NCBI GenBank assembly: GCA_902602695.1
Contig: CACKRO010000005.1
Coordinates: forward strand, 37,229-101,228
DNA from: an uncultured Alphaproteobacteria bacterium
Lineage (GTDB): Bacteria > Pseudomonadota > Alphaproteobacteria > HIMB59 > GCA-002718135
Reading direction: 5' to 3'
DNA length: 64,000 nucleotides
In this document: piece by piece, positions 19,854-30,186 of the stretch
Layout of the letters: each line of letters begins with the position of its first letter
Position numbering within the stretch: the stretch's first letter is position 1
Made by a program: the position numbers and the translations under genes
Notes under the pieces: model-generated
Seen by the model: only the letters and a program-made list of their open reading frames with translations
Database searches by the model: none
What the model was told of the DNA's origin: nothing

Positions 19854-20614
19854 ACGTATTAGTTTTATCAGGTTATGGTATTAATTGTGAAAATGAAACT
19901 CTCCATGCTTTTGAAGTAGTAGGATTTAAAGGAAAGATTGTACATATTAATGATCTGATACAAAATCCAAAACAACTTAATAATTATCAAGTATTCGCTA
20001 TACCCGGTGGCTTTTCATATGGTGATGATACAGGCTCAGGAAATGCTATGGCAAAAAAAATTATGACCAATTTGTATGATCAGCTAATAGATTTTTCATC
20101 AAAAGATAAATTAATCATAGGCATTTGTAATGGATGCCAAATATTAATTAATCTTGGTTTAGTTCCCAGCATTAACAAAAAAGATCCAGAAGTAGCAATG
20201 ATTGAAAATAAATCTGGAAACTATGAATGTCGATGGGTGGATGTAAAAGTGGGGAATAATAAATCGCCATGGCTAAAAAATATTAACACCTTGAACTTGC
20301 CTGTCGCTCATCAAGAGGGTCAATTCATGATACCTATTAATATACTTAAAAGCATTAAAACTAATAAGCTTATTGGTTTACAATATATTGATGACGATAA
20401 AAAATTAGCAAGAGGTAAGTTTCCCTTTAATCCTAACGGGTCTAAGGATGATATAGCTGCTTTAACAAATCAAAATGGTAACGTTCTTGCAATGATGCCT
20501 CATCCAGAAAGAGCCTTATATAATTATCATATTCCTGATTGGCAAAATAATACTTCAAAAAAATTTGGAGATGGACATAAAATTTTTATGAATGCAAAAA
20601 ATTACTTTGTATAA
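19850..20614 (+). CDS. purQ: Phosphoribosylformylglycinamidine synthase glutaminase subunit
   Basis: IPGGFSYGDDTGSG, GICNGCQIL, MMPHPERAL; ATGA overlap with purL. Confidence 0.95.
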   Translation: MNVLVLSGYGINCENETLHAFEVVGFKGKIVHINDLIQNPKQLNNYQVFAIPGGFSYGDDTGSGNAMAKKIMTNLYDQLIDFSSKDKLIIGICNGCQILINLGLVPSINKKDPEVAMIENKSGNYECRWVDVKVGNNKSPWLKNINTLNLPVAHQEGQFMIPINILKSIKTNKLIGLQYIDDDKKLARGKFPFNPNGSKDDIAALTNQNGNVLAMMPHPERALYNYHIPDWQNNTSKKFGDGHKIFMNAKNYFV

Positions 20615-20615
20615 A

Positions 20616-21665
20616 TTATACTGCCATTTCTACTATTTTTTTCATAACAGTTGGCATTCTGGAATTAGTATATGAAGATTTCTTAATCCAATTACTTTTT
20701 GATAGTTTTTCTTTTTTAATATTTCCATAAAAAATCTCTGTTTCTAAATCAAAATGACTAAATGAATATTCAATTGAACCTTTAGATTTTAATTTTGTTT
20801 TTATTTTTTTTATGTCTTGATCTGTGGTTAATAATTTTTTGTTTTTAACCCAAACATCATTAGGCACTTCAAGCATGGATGCTAACATTCCTTTATTTGG
20901 TCTACTTCGTACAAGGATTTCGTTCTTTTCATTCACAATTACATAAGCTCTAGTGTACTTTATTGGCTTAATGGTTTTCCTCTTTAATTTTATTGGAATT
21001 TTTAGCTGTAAATTTTTTTTGTATGATTGGCAAAATTTATTAATTCCACAAATATTACATTTAGGATTTCTTGGAAGACAGATCTCTGATCCATAATCCA
21101 TAAAAGACTGAATTAGATTTGAAGAGTATTTATCTGATATGAATTTATTTCCTAAATCTTTGAGTTTAATTTTTACTTTATTAATTGGCTTATCGATAGC
21201 GTGTAACCTTACCAAAATTCTCTCAATATTAGCATCAAGTGGCATTACTGATTTATTAAATCCTATTCCAAGAATTGCTTTTGCAGTGTAATCTCCAATA
21301 CCGGGAAGTTTGATGAGTTCATCATAAGCTTGTGGTATTTTATTTTTAAAATTTTTGTTAATTATTTTTGCAGACTTAAGTAAATTTCTAGCTCTTGAAT
21401 AATAACCAAGGCCTGACCAGAACTTTAAAATATTTGGCTCTGACGTTTGCGCTAGTTTAGTTACTGAAGGCCATTTTAAAATAAAATCATTAAATTTATT
21501 TTTTACGGTATTTACTGTTGTTTGTTGAAGCATATACTCGCTTACAAACACAAAGTATGGATAAGGTAAGTTAAAATTATTTTTCTTCCGCCACGGTAAA
21601 TTTCTAGCATTCACGGAATACCATTGAAGTAAGAACTTTATTACTTGTGTTTCGTGTTTAAACAT
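20616..21665 (-). CDS. mutY: A/G-specific adenine glycosylase
   Basis: NLPWRKK, EYMLQQTTV, LPGIGDYTA, FeS ligands CLPRNPKCNICGINKFC (Cx6Cx2Cx5C). Confidence 0.9.
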   Translation of the reverse strand: MFKHETQVIKFLLQWYSVNARNLPWRKKNNFNLPYPYFVFVSEYMLQQTTVNTVKNKFNDFILKWPSVTKLAQTSEPNILKFWSGLGYYSRARNLLKSAKIINKNFKNKIPQAYDELIKLPGIGDYTAKAILGIGFNKSVMPLDANIERILVRLHAIDKPINKVKIKLKDLGNKFISDKYSSNLIQSFMDYGSEICLPRNPKCNICGINKFCQSYKKNLQLKIPIKLKRKTIKPIKYTRAYVIVNEKNEILVRSRPNKGMLASMLEVPNDVWVKNKKLLTTDQDIKKIKTKLKSKGSIEYSFSHFDLETEIFYGNIKKEKLSKSNWIKKSSYTNSRMPTVMKKIVEMAV

Positions 21666-21698
21666 ATTGCTTTCATATTTAGGTACTATAAATTATTT

Positions 21699-22220
21699 AT
21701 GTATATGGACAAAAAAAATATAAAGCAAAAAAGAACATTTGTTCCACAATCTATTGGTGATACTCTGAAGAAAGTTAATAGAAAATTTTCCTCTAAATAT
21801 AATCGAACAGAATTTATAATTAACTCCAAATGGCCTGAAATTGTTGGTAGTTATTTTAAAGAATATTCAGAGCCGTTAAATGTTTCAAGGGTGAGTAATT
21901 TTGAAAATGATTTAGGTGAGACAGTATATAAAAATTATCTAAATGTGAGTGTCACACCTGCCGCAGCCATTGAATTTCAACACTTCAAAGACACTATAAT
22001 AGAAAAAATTAATACTTATTTTGGCTATAAAGCTATAATAGACTTGAGAATTCATCAAAATTACATACCTAAACATAGTCATATGGAACGAAATAAGAAA
22101 AAACAAATAGATAAAGGCGACATAGAATTTGTTAAGAAAAACGTTGAAGATTTTCAAAATTCCAATTTGAAACAATCACTATTAAATTTAGGTAATAAAA
22201 TTACAACTGAGGACAAATAA
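21699..22220 (+). CDS. DUF721 (DciA-like) family protein
   Basis: QSIGDTLKKVNRKFS...IINSKWPEIVG...FGYKAIIDLRIHQ; start at 21699 or 21705 rather than 21645. Confidence 0.65.
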   Translation: MYMDKKNIKQKRTFVPQSIGDTLKKVNRKFSSKYNRTEFIINSKWPEIVGSYFKEYSEPLNVSRVSNFENDLGETVYKNYLNVSVTPAAAIEFQHFKDTIIEKINTYFGYKAIIDLRIHQNYIPKHSHMERNKKKQIDKGDIEFVKKNVEDFQNSNLKQSLLNLGNKITTEDK

Positions 22221-22831
22221 TGAAAATTAAAATTTTATTTATTTCTATTATACTATCACTACTTTTTTTTAATGCCAAAGCAGCTGAAAACTCAATAATA
22301 GATGTCAAAGATAATGATTTTTATATTGGAGAAGAAAATGCTCCGATCACAATTATAGAATATGCTTCAATGTCTTGTAGTCACTGTGCAGATTTTCATA
22401 ATGATACTCTAGCAGAGTTAAAAAAAGAGTTTATTGATACTGGTAAGGTTAAGTTTATTTTTCGTGATTTTCCTTTCAATTATCCTGCCCTTGCTGGAAG
22501 TATGATTTTAAGATGTGTGCCAGAAGATGTAAGATACGATTATATGAATGGGCTTTATAAGCTTCAAAATAGTTGGGTTAATAGAGATCACTCCAAAACA
22601 AGATCTGAGTTATACAAAATTATGCAAAGTGGTGGTATGCAACAAGATGATTTTGATGCATGTTTAAGTAATGTGGATTTAGAAAATCAATTACTTGAGG
22701 GTGTAATGGAAGCACAAAGAGAATATAAAATAGGCTCCACACCATCATTCATTGTTAATGGAGTTTTGTATTCCGGGAATAAAAACATAAAAGAGTTTAG
22801 ACAAATCATCGATAAAATATTATCACAATAG
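22220..22831 (+). CDS. DsbA-family thioredoxin-fold thiol:disulfide oxidoreductase
   Basis: Signal peptide; IIEYASMSCSHCADFH (CxxC), IGSTPSFIVNG cis-Pro loop. Confidence 0.85.
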   Translation: MKIKILFISIILSLLFFNAKAAENSIIDVKDNDFYIGEENAPITIIEYASMSCSHCADFHNDTLAELKKEFIDTGKVKFIFRDFPFNYPALAGSMILRCVPEDVRYDYMNGLYKLQNSWVNRDHSKTRSELYKIMQSGGMQQDDFDACLSNVDLENQLLEGVMEAQREYKIGSTPSFIVNGVLYSGNKNIKEFRQIIDKILSQ

Positions 22832-25480
22832 TTGATGATTAATTTTAGGACCCTTAAAGTCAAAGGCTTTAAGTCTTTTGTTGAACCTACAGAAATTTTG
22901 ATTGAAAATGGTTTAACAGGTATTGTTGGTCCAAACGGATGTGGTAAATCCAACCTTGTAGAAGCTTTTAGGTTTGTTATGGGTGAACTTTCCCCAAAAC
23001 AAATGAGAGGAAGTGAATTAGACGATGTCATCTTTAATGGAACAGATGATAGGCCAGCTTGGGATATTGCTGAAGTTACTATAGATTTAGATAATAAAGC
23101 AAGAAAAGCACCAAGTATTTTCAATGAAAATGATACCATTGAAGTAACTAGAAGAATTTGGCGTGGCGAGGGATCGGAATATAGAGTGAATGGCAAAGAG
23201 GTGCGATTAAAGGATGTACAATTACTATTTGCTGATGCAGCAACAGGTGCTCGTTCAACATCAATGGTTAGTCAAGGTAGAGTTGGTGCTATTATCTCAG
23301 CTAAGCCTGAACAAAGAAGGACGTTACTAGAAGAAGCTGCAGGAATTACAGGTCTTCATTCAAGACGACACGAAGCTGAATTACGATTAAATGCTACTGA
23401 AAATAACTTAGAGCGCGTAAAGGACGTTTTAAAAGCTCAAGACGAACAACTTACAATATTAAAAAAGCAATCTAAACAAGCAGAAAGGTATAAGTACATT
23501 CAAAAAGATATTACAAAAGCAAGAGCAAGATTATTTTATAAAAAATGGATTGATGAGAAAGATAAACTAAAACATGCTAGTGAAAAAATTCAATCTGAAA
23601 CAAATTTTGTAAATGATCAAACACAAGTAGTTGCACAAATAAATGTAGAGTTTGAAAAAGTGCAAGAAAGCCTTCCAAACCTTAGACTTCAAGAAAGTAA
23701 GGTTGCAGCTGAACTTCAGAAATATTCTATTAGTTTAGAAAATCAAGAAAAAGAAATTGAAAGAGCTAATATTGCTGTAGACGAAACAAAAGTCCGTATT
23801 GAGCAAATTAAAAATGACATTAATAGAGAGAAGTTTTTATTTGAAGATGCAAAACAAAATCTTGAAAGAGTACAAGAAGAAAAATCAATTCTGTTAAAAC
23901 AACAAGGTGATCTTTTTATTCAAACAGATGATGATATAGGTAATGAAAATGTTTCTAATAAAAAAAATAATAATCCAATAATTGATTATCTAGACTTTGA
24001 AGATGGTCTTGAAAAAGCAATTGCTGCAGTTTTTTCAGATGAGTTAATTGCATCTATTGATGAAGAACAAAGTATTTTTTGGAGAAAATTAGATGTAGAA
24101 GATTCTTCCTTTAATTTAGAAATTACAAAATTTTCATCTCTGATTAAAGCTCCGGATAATTTGAAAAAAAAATTAGAATTTATTGGTTTAATAGAAAATA
24201 AAGAAAATGTATTAGAAATTCAAAAAAGTTTAAAACCAGGTCAAATATTAGTAAGCAAATTAGGAGAAATTTGGAGATGGGATGGATATGTTTCTAAAGG
24301 TAAGCAAAATAATTCTACTAAAGCAATATTAGACCAGCTTAAAAATAGAAGAATTAAACAATTAAGTGCTGAGGAAAAACAATGGAATGATATTTCTGAA
24401 AAAGCAAATCAAAGAATAGAAGAGTTAAATTCAAGGGAAAATTCTTTAATTAGTGATTTATCAAATCTTCAATCTGTCCCTGAAGATGTATCAAGTGAAA
24501 AGTTAAAAATACAAAAATTGATTGATGAAAACAAGAATTCTTATCAGCAAATAGCTGAGCAACTTCGTCAAACTGAACAAAATTCTAATGAGGTTAATAA
24601 AAAATTGAAACTAGAAGAAATTAAATTAAATGAACTAAGAGAAGAAAGAATTAGGACTGAGGGTCAAATTAATACAATTAATGAAGCAATTAAATTACTG
24701 TCTACTCAAGTTAGAGAAAGATTAAGTATAGAGTTAGATGAACTTTATAATATTGGAGAAATTGATCCAAATAAAATTTTAGGTGAAACTGAGGATTTAG
24801 AAAAAAAATTAGAAAGACTAATTTCTGAGCAAGAACGTTTAGGAGGTGTTAATCTATTAGCTGAAAATGAAGCAAAAGATCTAGAAGAAAAAGTAAATAC
24901 AATTAAAAATGATCAAAACGACTTGTTGAGTGCAATTGCAAAACTAAGAGAAGCTATTGATTCATTAAATACAGAAGGTAGACAAAGATTACTAGCTGCT
25001 TATGCGATAGTAAATGAAAATTTTCAAAAATTATTTGTAAGACTTTTTGGAGGTGGAAAAGCTTACCTAAAATTTACTGATGAATCAGATCCTCTTCAGG
25101 CAGGTTTAGAAATATTTGCAAGCCCTCCAGGAAAAAAATTACAAAACTTGACGCTTCTTTCAGGAGGTGAACAAGCACTTACAGCCTTATCATTGTTATT
25201 CGCTGTATTCTTATCTAACCCTGCTCCAATTTGTGTTCTAGATGAGGTTGACGCTCCCCTAGATGATACCAATGTCGATAGATTTTGTTCATTAGTTGAG
25301 GAAATAGCTAAAACTTCTTCAACAAAATTCTTGGTTATAACTCACCATAGAATGACAATGGCTAGAGTAAATAGATTATTTGGTGTTACAATGCCTGAGA
25401 AAGGTGTATCACAATTAGTTTCCGTTGATCTTGAAAAGGCAATCGAGATAAAAGAGCAAGATACTACAAATGAATTATAA
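22832..25480 (+). CDS. smc: Chromosome segregation protein SMC (short form, 882 aa)
   Basis: GPNGCGKSNLVEAFRFVMGE, hinge-like YLDFEDGLEKAIAAVFSDEL, LLSGGEQALTALSLLFAVF, CVLDEVDAPLDDTNV. Confidence 0.9.
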   Translation: MMINFRTLKVKGFKSFVEPTEILIENGLTGIVGPNGCGKSNLVEAFRFVMGELSPKQMRGSELDDVIFNGTDDRPAWDIAEVTIDLDNKARKAPSIFNENDTIEVTRRIWRGEGSEYRVNGKEVRLKDVQLLFADAATGARSTSMVSQGRVGAIISAKPEQRRTLLEEAAGITGLHSRRHEAELRLNATENNLERVKDVLKAQDEQLTILKKQSKQAERYKYIQKDITKARARLFYKKWIDEKDKLKHASEKIQSETNFVNDQTQVVAQINVEFEKVQESLPNLRLQESKVAAELQKYSISLENQEKEIERANIAVDETKVRIEQIKNDINREKFLFEDAKQNLERVQEEKSILLKQQGDLFIQTDDDIGNENVSNKKNNNPIIDYLDFEDGLEKAIAAVFSDELIASIDEEQSIFWRKLDVEDSSFNLEITKFSSLIKAPDNLKKKLEFIGLIENKENVLEIQKSLKPGQILVSKLGEIWRWDGYVSKGKQNNSTKAILDQLKNRRIKQLSAEEKQWNDISEKANQRIEELNSRENSLISDLSNLQSVPEDVSSEKLKIQKLIDENKNSYQQIAEQLRQTEQNSNEVNKKLKLEEIKLNELREERIRTEGQINTINEAIKLLSTQVRERLSIELDELYNIGEIDPNKILGETEDLEKKLERLISEQERLGGVNLLAENEAKDLEEKVNTIKNDQNDLLSAIAKLREAIDSLNTEGRQRLLAAYAIVNENFQKLFVRLFGGGKAYLKFTDESDPLQAGLEIFASPPGKKLQNLTLLSGGEQALTALSLLFAVFLSNPAPICVLDEVDAPLDDTNVDRFCSLVEEIAKTSSTKFLVITHHRMTMARVNRLFGVTMPEKGVSQLVSVDLEKAIEIKEQDTTNEL

Positions 25481-25757
25481 AAATAAAAATTTAGAAGAAT
25501 TAGCTAAAAGAATTAATAATTTAGATAACCAAAACAAAGAACCTAATATTAAAAAAAAAGAAAGTGGCGCTGGATTTGGCTTTAAAATTAGTACCGAAAT
25601 TATCGCTGCACTAGTTGTTGGAGTTGGAATTGGGCTTATTGTGGATAATTACTTTAATACTAAACCAATAGGGTTAATTATTTTCTTCATATTTGGCGCA
25701 TTGGCTGGATTTTTAAATGTTTATCGTGTAATGCGTCGCATTGAAAAGCAAAGGTAA
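25470..25757 (+). CDS. atpI: AtpI-like ATP synthase accessory protein
   Basis: 95 aa, ISTEIIAALVVGVGIGLIVDNYFNTKP; directly upstream of atpB. Confidence 0.75.
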   Translation: MNYKNKNLEELAKRINNLDNQNKEPNIKKKESGAGFGFKISTEIIAALVVGVGIGLIVDNYFNTKPIGLIIFFIFGALAGFLNVYRVMRRIEKQR

Positions 25758-25778
25758 TTTTAATATTCAGTATCTATT

Positions 25779-26513
25779 ATGGCCGCAAAAGATAGTCCCC
25801 TTAAACAATTCGAGATAGATCCAATATCTAACATAGAACTTGCTGGTTATAATATTTCATTCACAAATTCATCCTTTTCAATGCTTATTACTGTTCTAGC
25901 AATTACTCTATTTTTAACTTTAACAGTTAATACAAAATCAATTATTCCTTCAAGAATGCAACTTGTCTCAGAGTTAATGTATAATTTTATTGCTCAATTA
26001 CTCTCCGATACAGTTGGAGATAATGGAAAGAAATATTTTCCATTTGTCTTCTCTATATTCATGTTTGTTTTAATTGGAAATATGGTTGGCATGATACCAT
26101 ACCAATTTACTTTCACGAGCCATATTATTGTTACATTCGCTTTAGCAGCTGTTGTATTTATTGGTGTAACTATTCTTGGATTTGTAAATCATGGTATTAA
26201 ATTTTTTACCTTCTTTTATATACCAGGTGTCCCATTTTACATGCATCCACTTCTCATTCCTATTGAAGTAATTTCTTACTTATCAAGACCTATAAGTTTA
26301 TCAGTAAGATTATTTGCAAACATGCTAGCGGGTCACACACTACTAAAAGTATTTGCGGGCTTTGTTGTTTCAATGCCATTTTTTACAGGAGTTTTTCCTT
26401 TAGCTTTCATTGTAGCTTTAACAGGATTAGAAATTTTAATAGCTTTTTTGCAAGCATATGTGTTTGCAATACTGACGTGTTTATATATTAACGATGCTTA
26501 TCATTTACATTAA
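25779..26513 (+). CDS. atpB: F0F1 ATP synthase subunit a
   Basis: SVRLFANMLAGHTLLKVF; LEILIAFLQAYVFAILTCLYINDA. Confidence 0.95.
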   Translation: MAAKDSPLKQFEIDPISNIELAGYNISFTNSSFSMLITVLAITLFLTLTVNTKSIIPSRMQLVSELMYNFIAQLLSDTVGDNGKKYFPFVFSIFMFVLIGNMVGMIPYQFTFTSHIIVTFALAAVVFIGVTILGFVNHGIKFFTFFYIPGVPFYMHPLLIPIEVISYLSRPISLSVRLFANMLAGHTLLKVFAGFVVSMPFFTGVFPLAFIVALTGLEILIAFLQAYVFAILTCLYINDAYHLH

Positions 26514-26531
26514 TTTAAAATAGGAGGACTT

Positions 26532-26756
26532 ATGGAAATTGAAGCAGCAAAAGTAATCGGAGCGGGTCTAGCCGTTATCGGTGTTATCGGATCAGGTATT
26601 GGAATTGGGAATATTTTCTCATCTTTTATTCAAGCAGTTGGAAGAAATCCAGCAGCAAGAAGTGAGGTTTTCACAATGACAATGTTAGGTTTCGCATTAG
26701 TTGAAGCGATTGCACTTTTCGCACTAGTTATAGCTTTAGTTATTTTGTTTGGATAA
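26532..26756 (+). CDS. atpE: F0F1 ATP synthase subunit c
   Basis: 74 aa; GSGIGIGNIFSSFIQAVGRNPAA...GFALVEAIALFALVIALVILF. Confidence 0.95.
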   Translation: MEIEAAKVIGAGLAVIGVIGSGIGIGNIFSSFIQAVGRNPAARSEVFTMTMLGFALVEAIALFALVIALVILFG

Positions 26757-26773
26757 AACTTAATAGTTAATTA

Positions 26774-27265
26774 ATGCCTCAATTAAATCCTGAGTTTTTT
26801 GTTTCACAGCTCTTTTGGTTAGCTGTATTCTTTACTTTTCTATTGGTATTTTTATGGAGAGTATCTCTTCCAAGAATAGCTACAGTTTTAGAGAAAAGAC
26901 AAAATAAGATAGATGAAAATTTATCTTCAGCAAAAGAACTTCAAGAAAAAGCAATGGATATTGAAAAAAAAATAAATGATCAAATTAATAAAGCTAAACT
27001 CGAAACAGATGAGAAAATTAAAGAAACAATCAATACTTTACAAGAAGATGTTTCTTCACAACTTTCTTTACTTGATAAAGATCTAGAAAAAAAAGTTTCT
27101 GATGCAGAAAAAGAAATTTTAAAAAGTAAAGATGATCAAATGAAAAATATTAATAATGAAATAGCTAATATTACAAAACTGACTGTTGGAAAAATTACGG
27201 ATATAGAATTGTCAGATAATGAACTTAATAAAGTTATTCAAACACATAAAGGTAGTTTTAACTAA
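26774..27265 (+). CDS. F0F1 ATP synthase subunit b'
   Basis: N-terminal TM then long charged coiled coil; position after atpE. Confidence 0.85.
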   Translation: MPQLNPEFFVSQLFWLAVFFTFLLVFLWRVSLPRIATVLEKRQNKIDENLSSAKELQEKAMDIEKKINDQINKAKLETDEKIKETINTLQEDVSSQLSLLDKDLEKKVSDAEKEILKSKDDQMKNINNEIANITKLTVGKITDIELSDNELNKVIQTHKGSFN

Positions 27266-27750
27266 TGTTTTCTGATCCTCAATTTTGGGTAGCAGTATCT
27301 TTTATTTTATTTATAGCTGCCATTTTCAATCCAGTACGAAAAATTCTTACGTCTAGTTTAGATGCTCAAATTAATGATATAAAAAATAAAATAGATGAAG
27401 TTGAGAATTTAAAAAACGAGGCTCAAAAAGCTTTGGACGAACTTAAAGAGAGAGAAGCTAAAGTAGAGAAAGAAATACAAAATCTACAGTCTGAATCTGA
27501 AAAAAGAATTGCTGCATTTAAAGATACATCTGCTTCTAAATTAACCGAGCAAATTGAAAAAAGGAAAATATTGGCTGAAAATAAAATTGAACAATTAATA
27601 CGAGATACCAATAACTCAATAAAAAACTACATTTCAAGTGTTGCAATAGAGGCTACTAAAAATATTCTACTTCAAAATCTAAGTAATGAAAAAAAATCTG
27701 CTTTAATTGAAGAATCAATTACCGAATTTAACTCTGTTCTAAAGAACTAG
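27265..27750 (+). CDS. atpF: F0F1 ATP synthase subunit b
   Basis: FWVAVSFILFIAAIFNPVRKIL then coiled coil; follows b'. Confidence 0.85.
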   Translation: MFSDPQFWVAVSFILFIAAIFNPVRKILTSSLDAQINDIKNKIDEVENLKNEAQKALDELKEREAKVEKEIQNLQSESEKRIAAFKDTSASKLTEQIEKRKILAENKIEQLIRDTNNSIKNYISSVAIEATKNILLQNLSNEKKSALIEESITEFNSVLKN

Positions 27751-27862
27751 AAGTAGATTTATTTATCCTATAATTTGCATGCAATATTAATAAATTAATA
27801 TTAAAAGATTTGCAAAATTTATAGTATTATTAATTAACTAAAACTAATTTTAGCAAATTTAA

Positions 27863-28804
27863 ATGTCAAAAAAACTTAATATCTATCTAGCAGGACCTCG
27901 TGGATTTTGTGCAGGAGTAGATAGGGCTATAGAAATGGTTAAGGGTGCTTTAAAAAAATATGGGGCTCCCGTATATGTTCGTCATGAAATAGTTCATAAT
28001 AAATTTGTTGTTGAAAATCTTAAATCACAAGGAGCTATTTTTGTAGAAGAACTAAGTGAAATTCAAGATCAAAGTAGACCGGTTATATTTTCTGCGCATG
28101 GTGTTCCAAAAGCAGTTCCAGAGGAAGCATTAAGTTTAAATTTAGTGTATTATGATGCAACATGCCCACTTGTTAGTAAAATCCATAAAGAAGTTGAAAA
28201 TTTTGATAAAAAAAATCTTCCAGTAATTTTAATTGGCCATAGAAATCATCCTGAAGTTATTGGAACTATGGGGCAAACAAATAAAAAAATTCATTTAGTA
28301 GAAAAAGTTGAAGATGTAAAAAAATTACCTTTTAACCAAAATGATGAGATTGCATATGTTACTCAGACAACGCTATCAGTAGATGATACTAAAGATATAA
28401 TAAAAGAGATAAAATTCCATTTCAATAATGTCATAGAACCAAAAAAAAATGATATTTGTTATGCAACAACAAATAGACAAGAAGCGGTCAAAAAGATAGC
28501 GAATCAATGTGATTATTTTTTAGTAATTGGTGCAAGTAACTCATCAAATTCTTTAAGATTAGTTGAAGTAGCAAAAAATTATGGGTCAAAAAAAGCTATT
28601 TTAGTAGAAGATGTAGATTCCTTAAATTTAAATATATTTCAAGAATCTGAAAATATAGGAATAACAGCAAGTGCGTCATCACCAGAAGTACTTGTTAAAA
28701 AACTTCTTGATAATTTGAAAAGAAATTTTGAAATACATATAAATGAAGAATCTTATCAAAAAGAAGATGTATTTTTTAAAGTGCCCCAAAAACTAAACGT
28801 ATAG
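27863..28804 (+). CDS. ispH: 4-hydroxy-3-methylbut-2-enyl diphosphate reductase
   Basis: LAGPRGFCAGVDRAIE, DATCPLVSKIH, ICYATTNRQEAV. Confidence 0.95.
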   Translation: MSKKLNIYLAGPRGFCAGVDRAIEMVKGALKKYGAPVYVRHEIVHNKFVVENLKSQGAIFVEELSEIQDQSRPVIFSAHGVPKAVPEEALSLNLVYYDATCPLVSKIHKEVENFDKKNLPVILIGHRNHPEVIGTMGQTNKKIHLVEKVEDVKKLPFNQNDEIAYVTQTTLSVDDTKDIIKEIKFHFNNVIEPKKNDICYATTNRQEAVKKIANQCDYFLVIGASNSSNSLRLVEVAKNYGSKKAILVEDVDSLNLNIFQESENIGITASASSPEVLVKKLLDNLKRNFEIHINEESYQKEDVFFKVPQKLNV

Positions 28805-28807
28805 AAG

Positions 28808-29758
28808 ATGGCAGTCTTTACTAAATTACTAAAAGAAGATATTGAAAACTTTATCTCTGAGTACTCAATTGGTAATTTAGATAGCTTTGAAGAAATTGTA
28901 GATGGGATAGAGAACTCAAATTTTAAAATTTTTTGTAATAATCAACCATATATTTTAACAATTTTTGAAAAAAGAGTAACTGAGCAAGAATTACCTTTTT
29001 TTATAAATTTAAAAAACTTTTTAAATAAAAATAATTTTAAATGTCCAAAAGCTATCTCAGATAAAAATGGAAAAATTTTAAAAAGAATAAAAAATAAAAC
29101 AGCTGTAATAATATCTTTTCTAGAAGGTAAAAGTATTGAAGAACCTAACTCTGAAATGTGTAGAGAAGTTGGAAAAATGGTTGCTGATTTACACAATCTT
29201 ACCATAAATTTTGATGAAAAAAGACCTAACAGTTTAGATCTACAGGATTGGAAAGAAATTTACAAAAAGTGCCTTAATAATAAATCCGAAAAGTTTAATG
29301 AAACAATGTATTTGTTAAAAAATGAATTAGACTATTTAGAAAATTATTGGCCAAAAAATATTCCTTGTGGTGTCATACATGCTGATTTGTTTAGAGATAA
29401 TATTTTTTTTAAAGATGAAAAAATTTCTGGAGTAATAGATTTCTATTTTGCATGTTATTATTTTTATATTTACGATTTAGCTATAGTTATTAATGATTGG
29501 TGCTTTAGTGAAAATGGACAAAACTTTAACAAAGAGAACTGCTTAATAATTCTTGAAGAATATCAAAAGTTCAGAGAATTAAATGATCTTGAGAAGAAAT
29601 CATTAAATATTTTATTAAGAGCTGCTGCTGTTAGAATATTATGTACGAGAGTGCATGATTACATTTTTCATTCACCTAATGCAGTAGTTGTTAAAAAAGA
29701 TCCATTTGAATATTTGAATATTTTAAGATGGCATCAACAGAATAATATTTTTGAATAA
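28808..29758 (+). CDS. thrB: Homoserine kinase type II (APH fold)
   Basis: GIENSNFKIF, CGVIHADLFRDNIFF, GVIDFYFACYYFYIYDLAI. Confidence 0.85.
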   Translation: MAVFTKLLKEDIENFISEYSIGNLDSFEEIVDGIENSNFKIFCNNQPYILTIFEKRVTEQELPFFINLKNFLNKNNFKCPKAISDKNGKILKRIKNKTAVIISFLEGKSIEEPNSEMCREVGKMVADLHNLTINFDEKRPNSLDLQDWKEIYKKCLNNKSEKFNETMYLLKNELDYLENYWPKNIPCGVIHADLFRDNIFFKDEKISGVIDFYFACYYFYIYDLAIVINDWCFSENGQNFNKENCLIILEEYQKFRELNDLEKKSLNILLRAAAVRILCTRVHDYIFHSPNAVVVKKDPFEYLNILRWHQQNNIFE

Positions 29759-30186
29759 TGATTAATATTTATACAGATGGTGCATGTTCTGGGAACCCAG
29801 GTATAGGTGGATGGGGGGTTGTGATATTAGATAATAACAAAGAAATTTTATTAAATGGTGGTGATCAACACACAACTAATAATAAAATGGAACTTACAGC
29901 AGCAATAAAAGCACTGGAATATTTTGAGATAAAAAAAGAATTAATCATTTTTACCGATAGCAAATATGTAAAGGATGGTATTGAATCATGGATTACAAAT
30001 TGGAAAAAAAATGGATGGAAGACTTCAACAAAAAAAATAGTGAAAAATAAAGAATTATGGATGCAATTAGATAATCTAATAAACAAACATAATGTAACTT
30101 GGAAGTGGGTTAAAGGTCACGCAGGTTTCGAATTTAATGAGAAAGCTGATGAACTAGCAAGGAAATATATTGAAAGTAATATTTAG
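29758..30186 (+). CDS. rnhA: Ribonuclease HI
   Basis: IYTDGACSGNPGIGGWG, NNKMELTAAIKALE, TDSKYVKDGI, WKWVKGHAG. Confidence 0.95.
   Translation: MINIYTDGACSGNPGIGGWGVVILDNNKEILLNGGDQHTTNNKMELTAAIKALEYFEIKKELIIFTDSKYVKDGIESWITNWKKNGWKTSTKKIVKNKELWMQLDNLINKHNVTWKWVKGHAGFEFNEKADELARKYIESNI

Noticed and set aside
22687-23196. 169-aa minus-strand ORF overlapping dsbA-like and smc
   Set aside because: Entirely antisense to two well-supported genes; composition follows the shadow of the sense codons.
27775-27811. Palindromes TTGCATGCAA and AATATTAA/TTAATATT after atpF
   Set aside because: Very AT-rich and short; no further evidence for a regulator or terminator.
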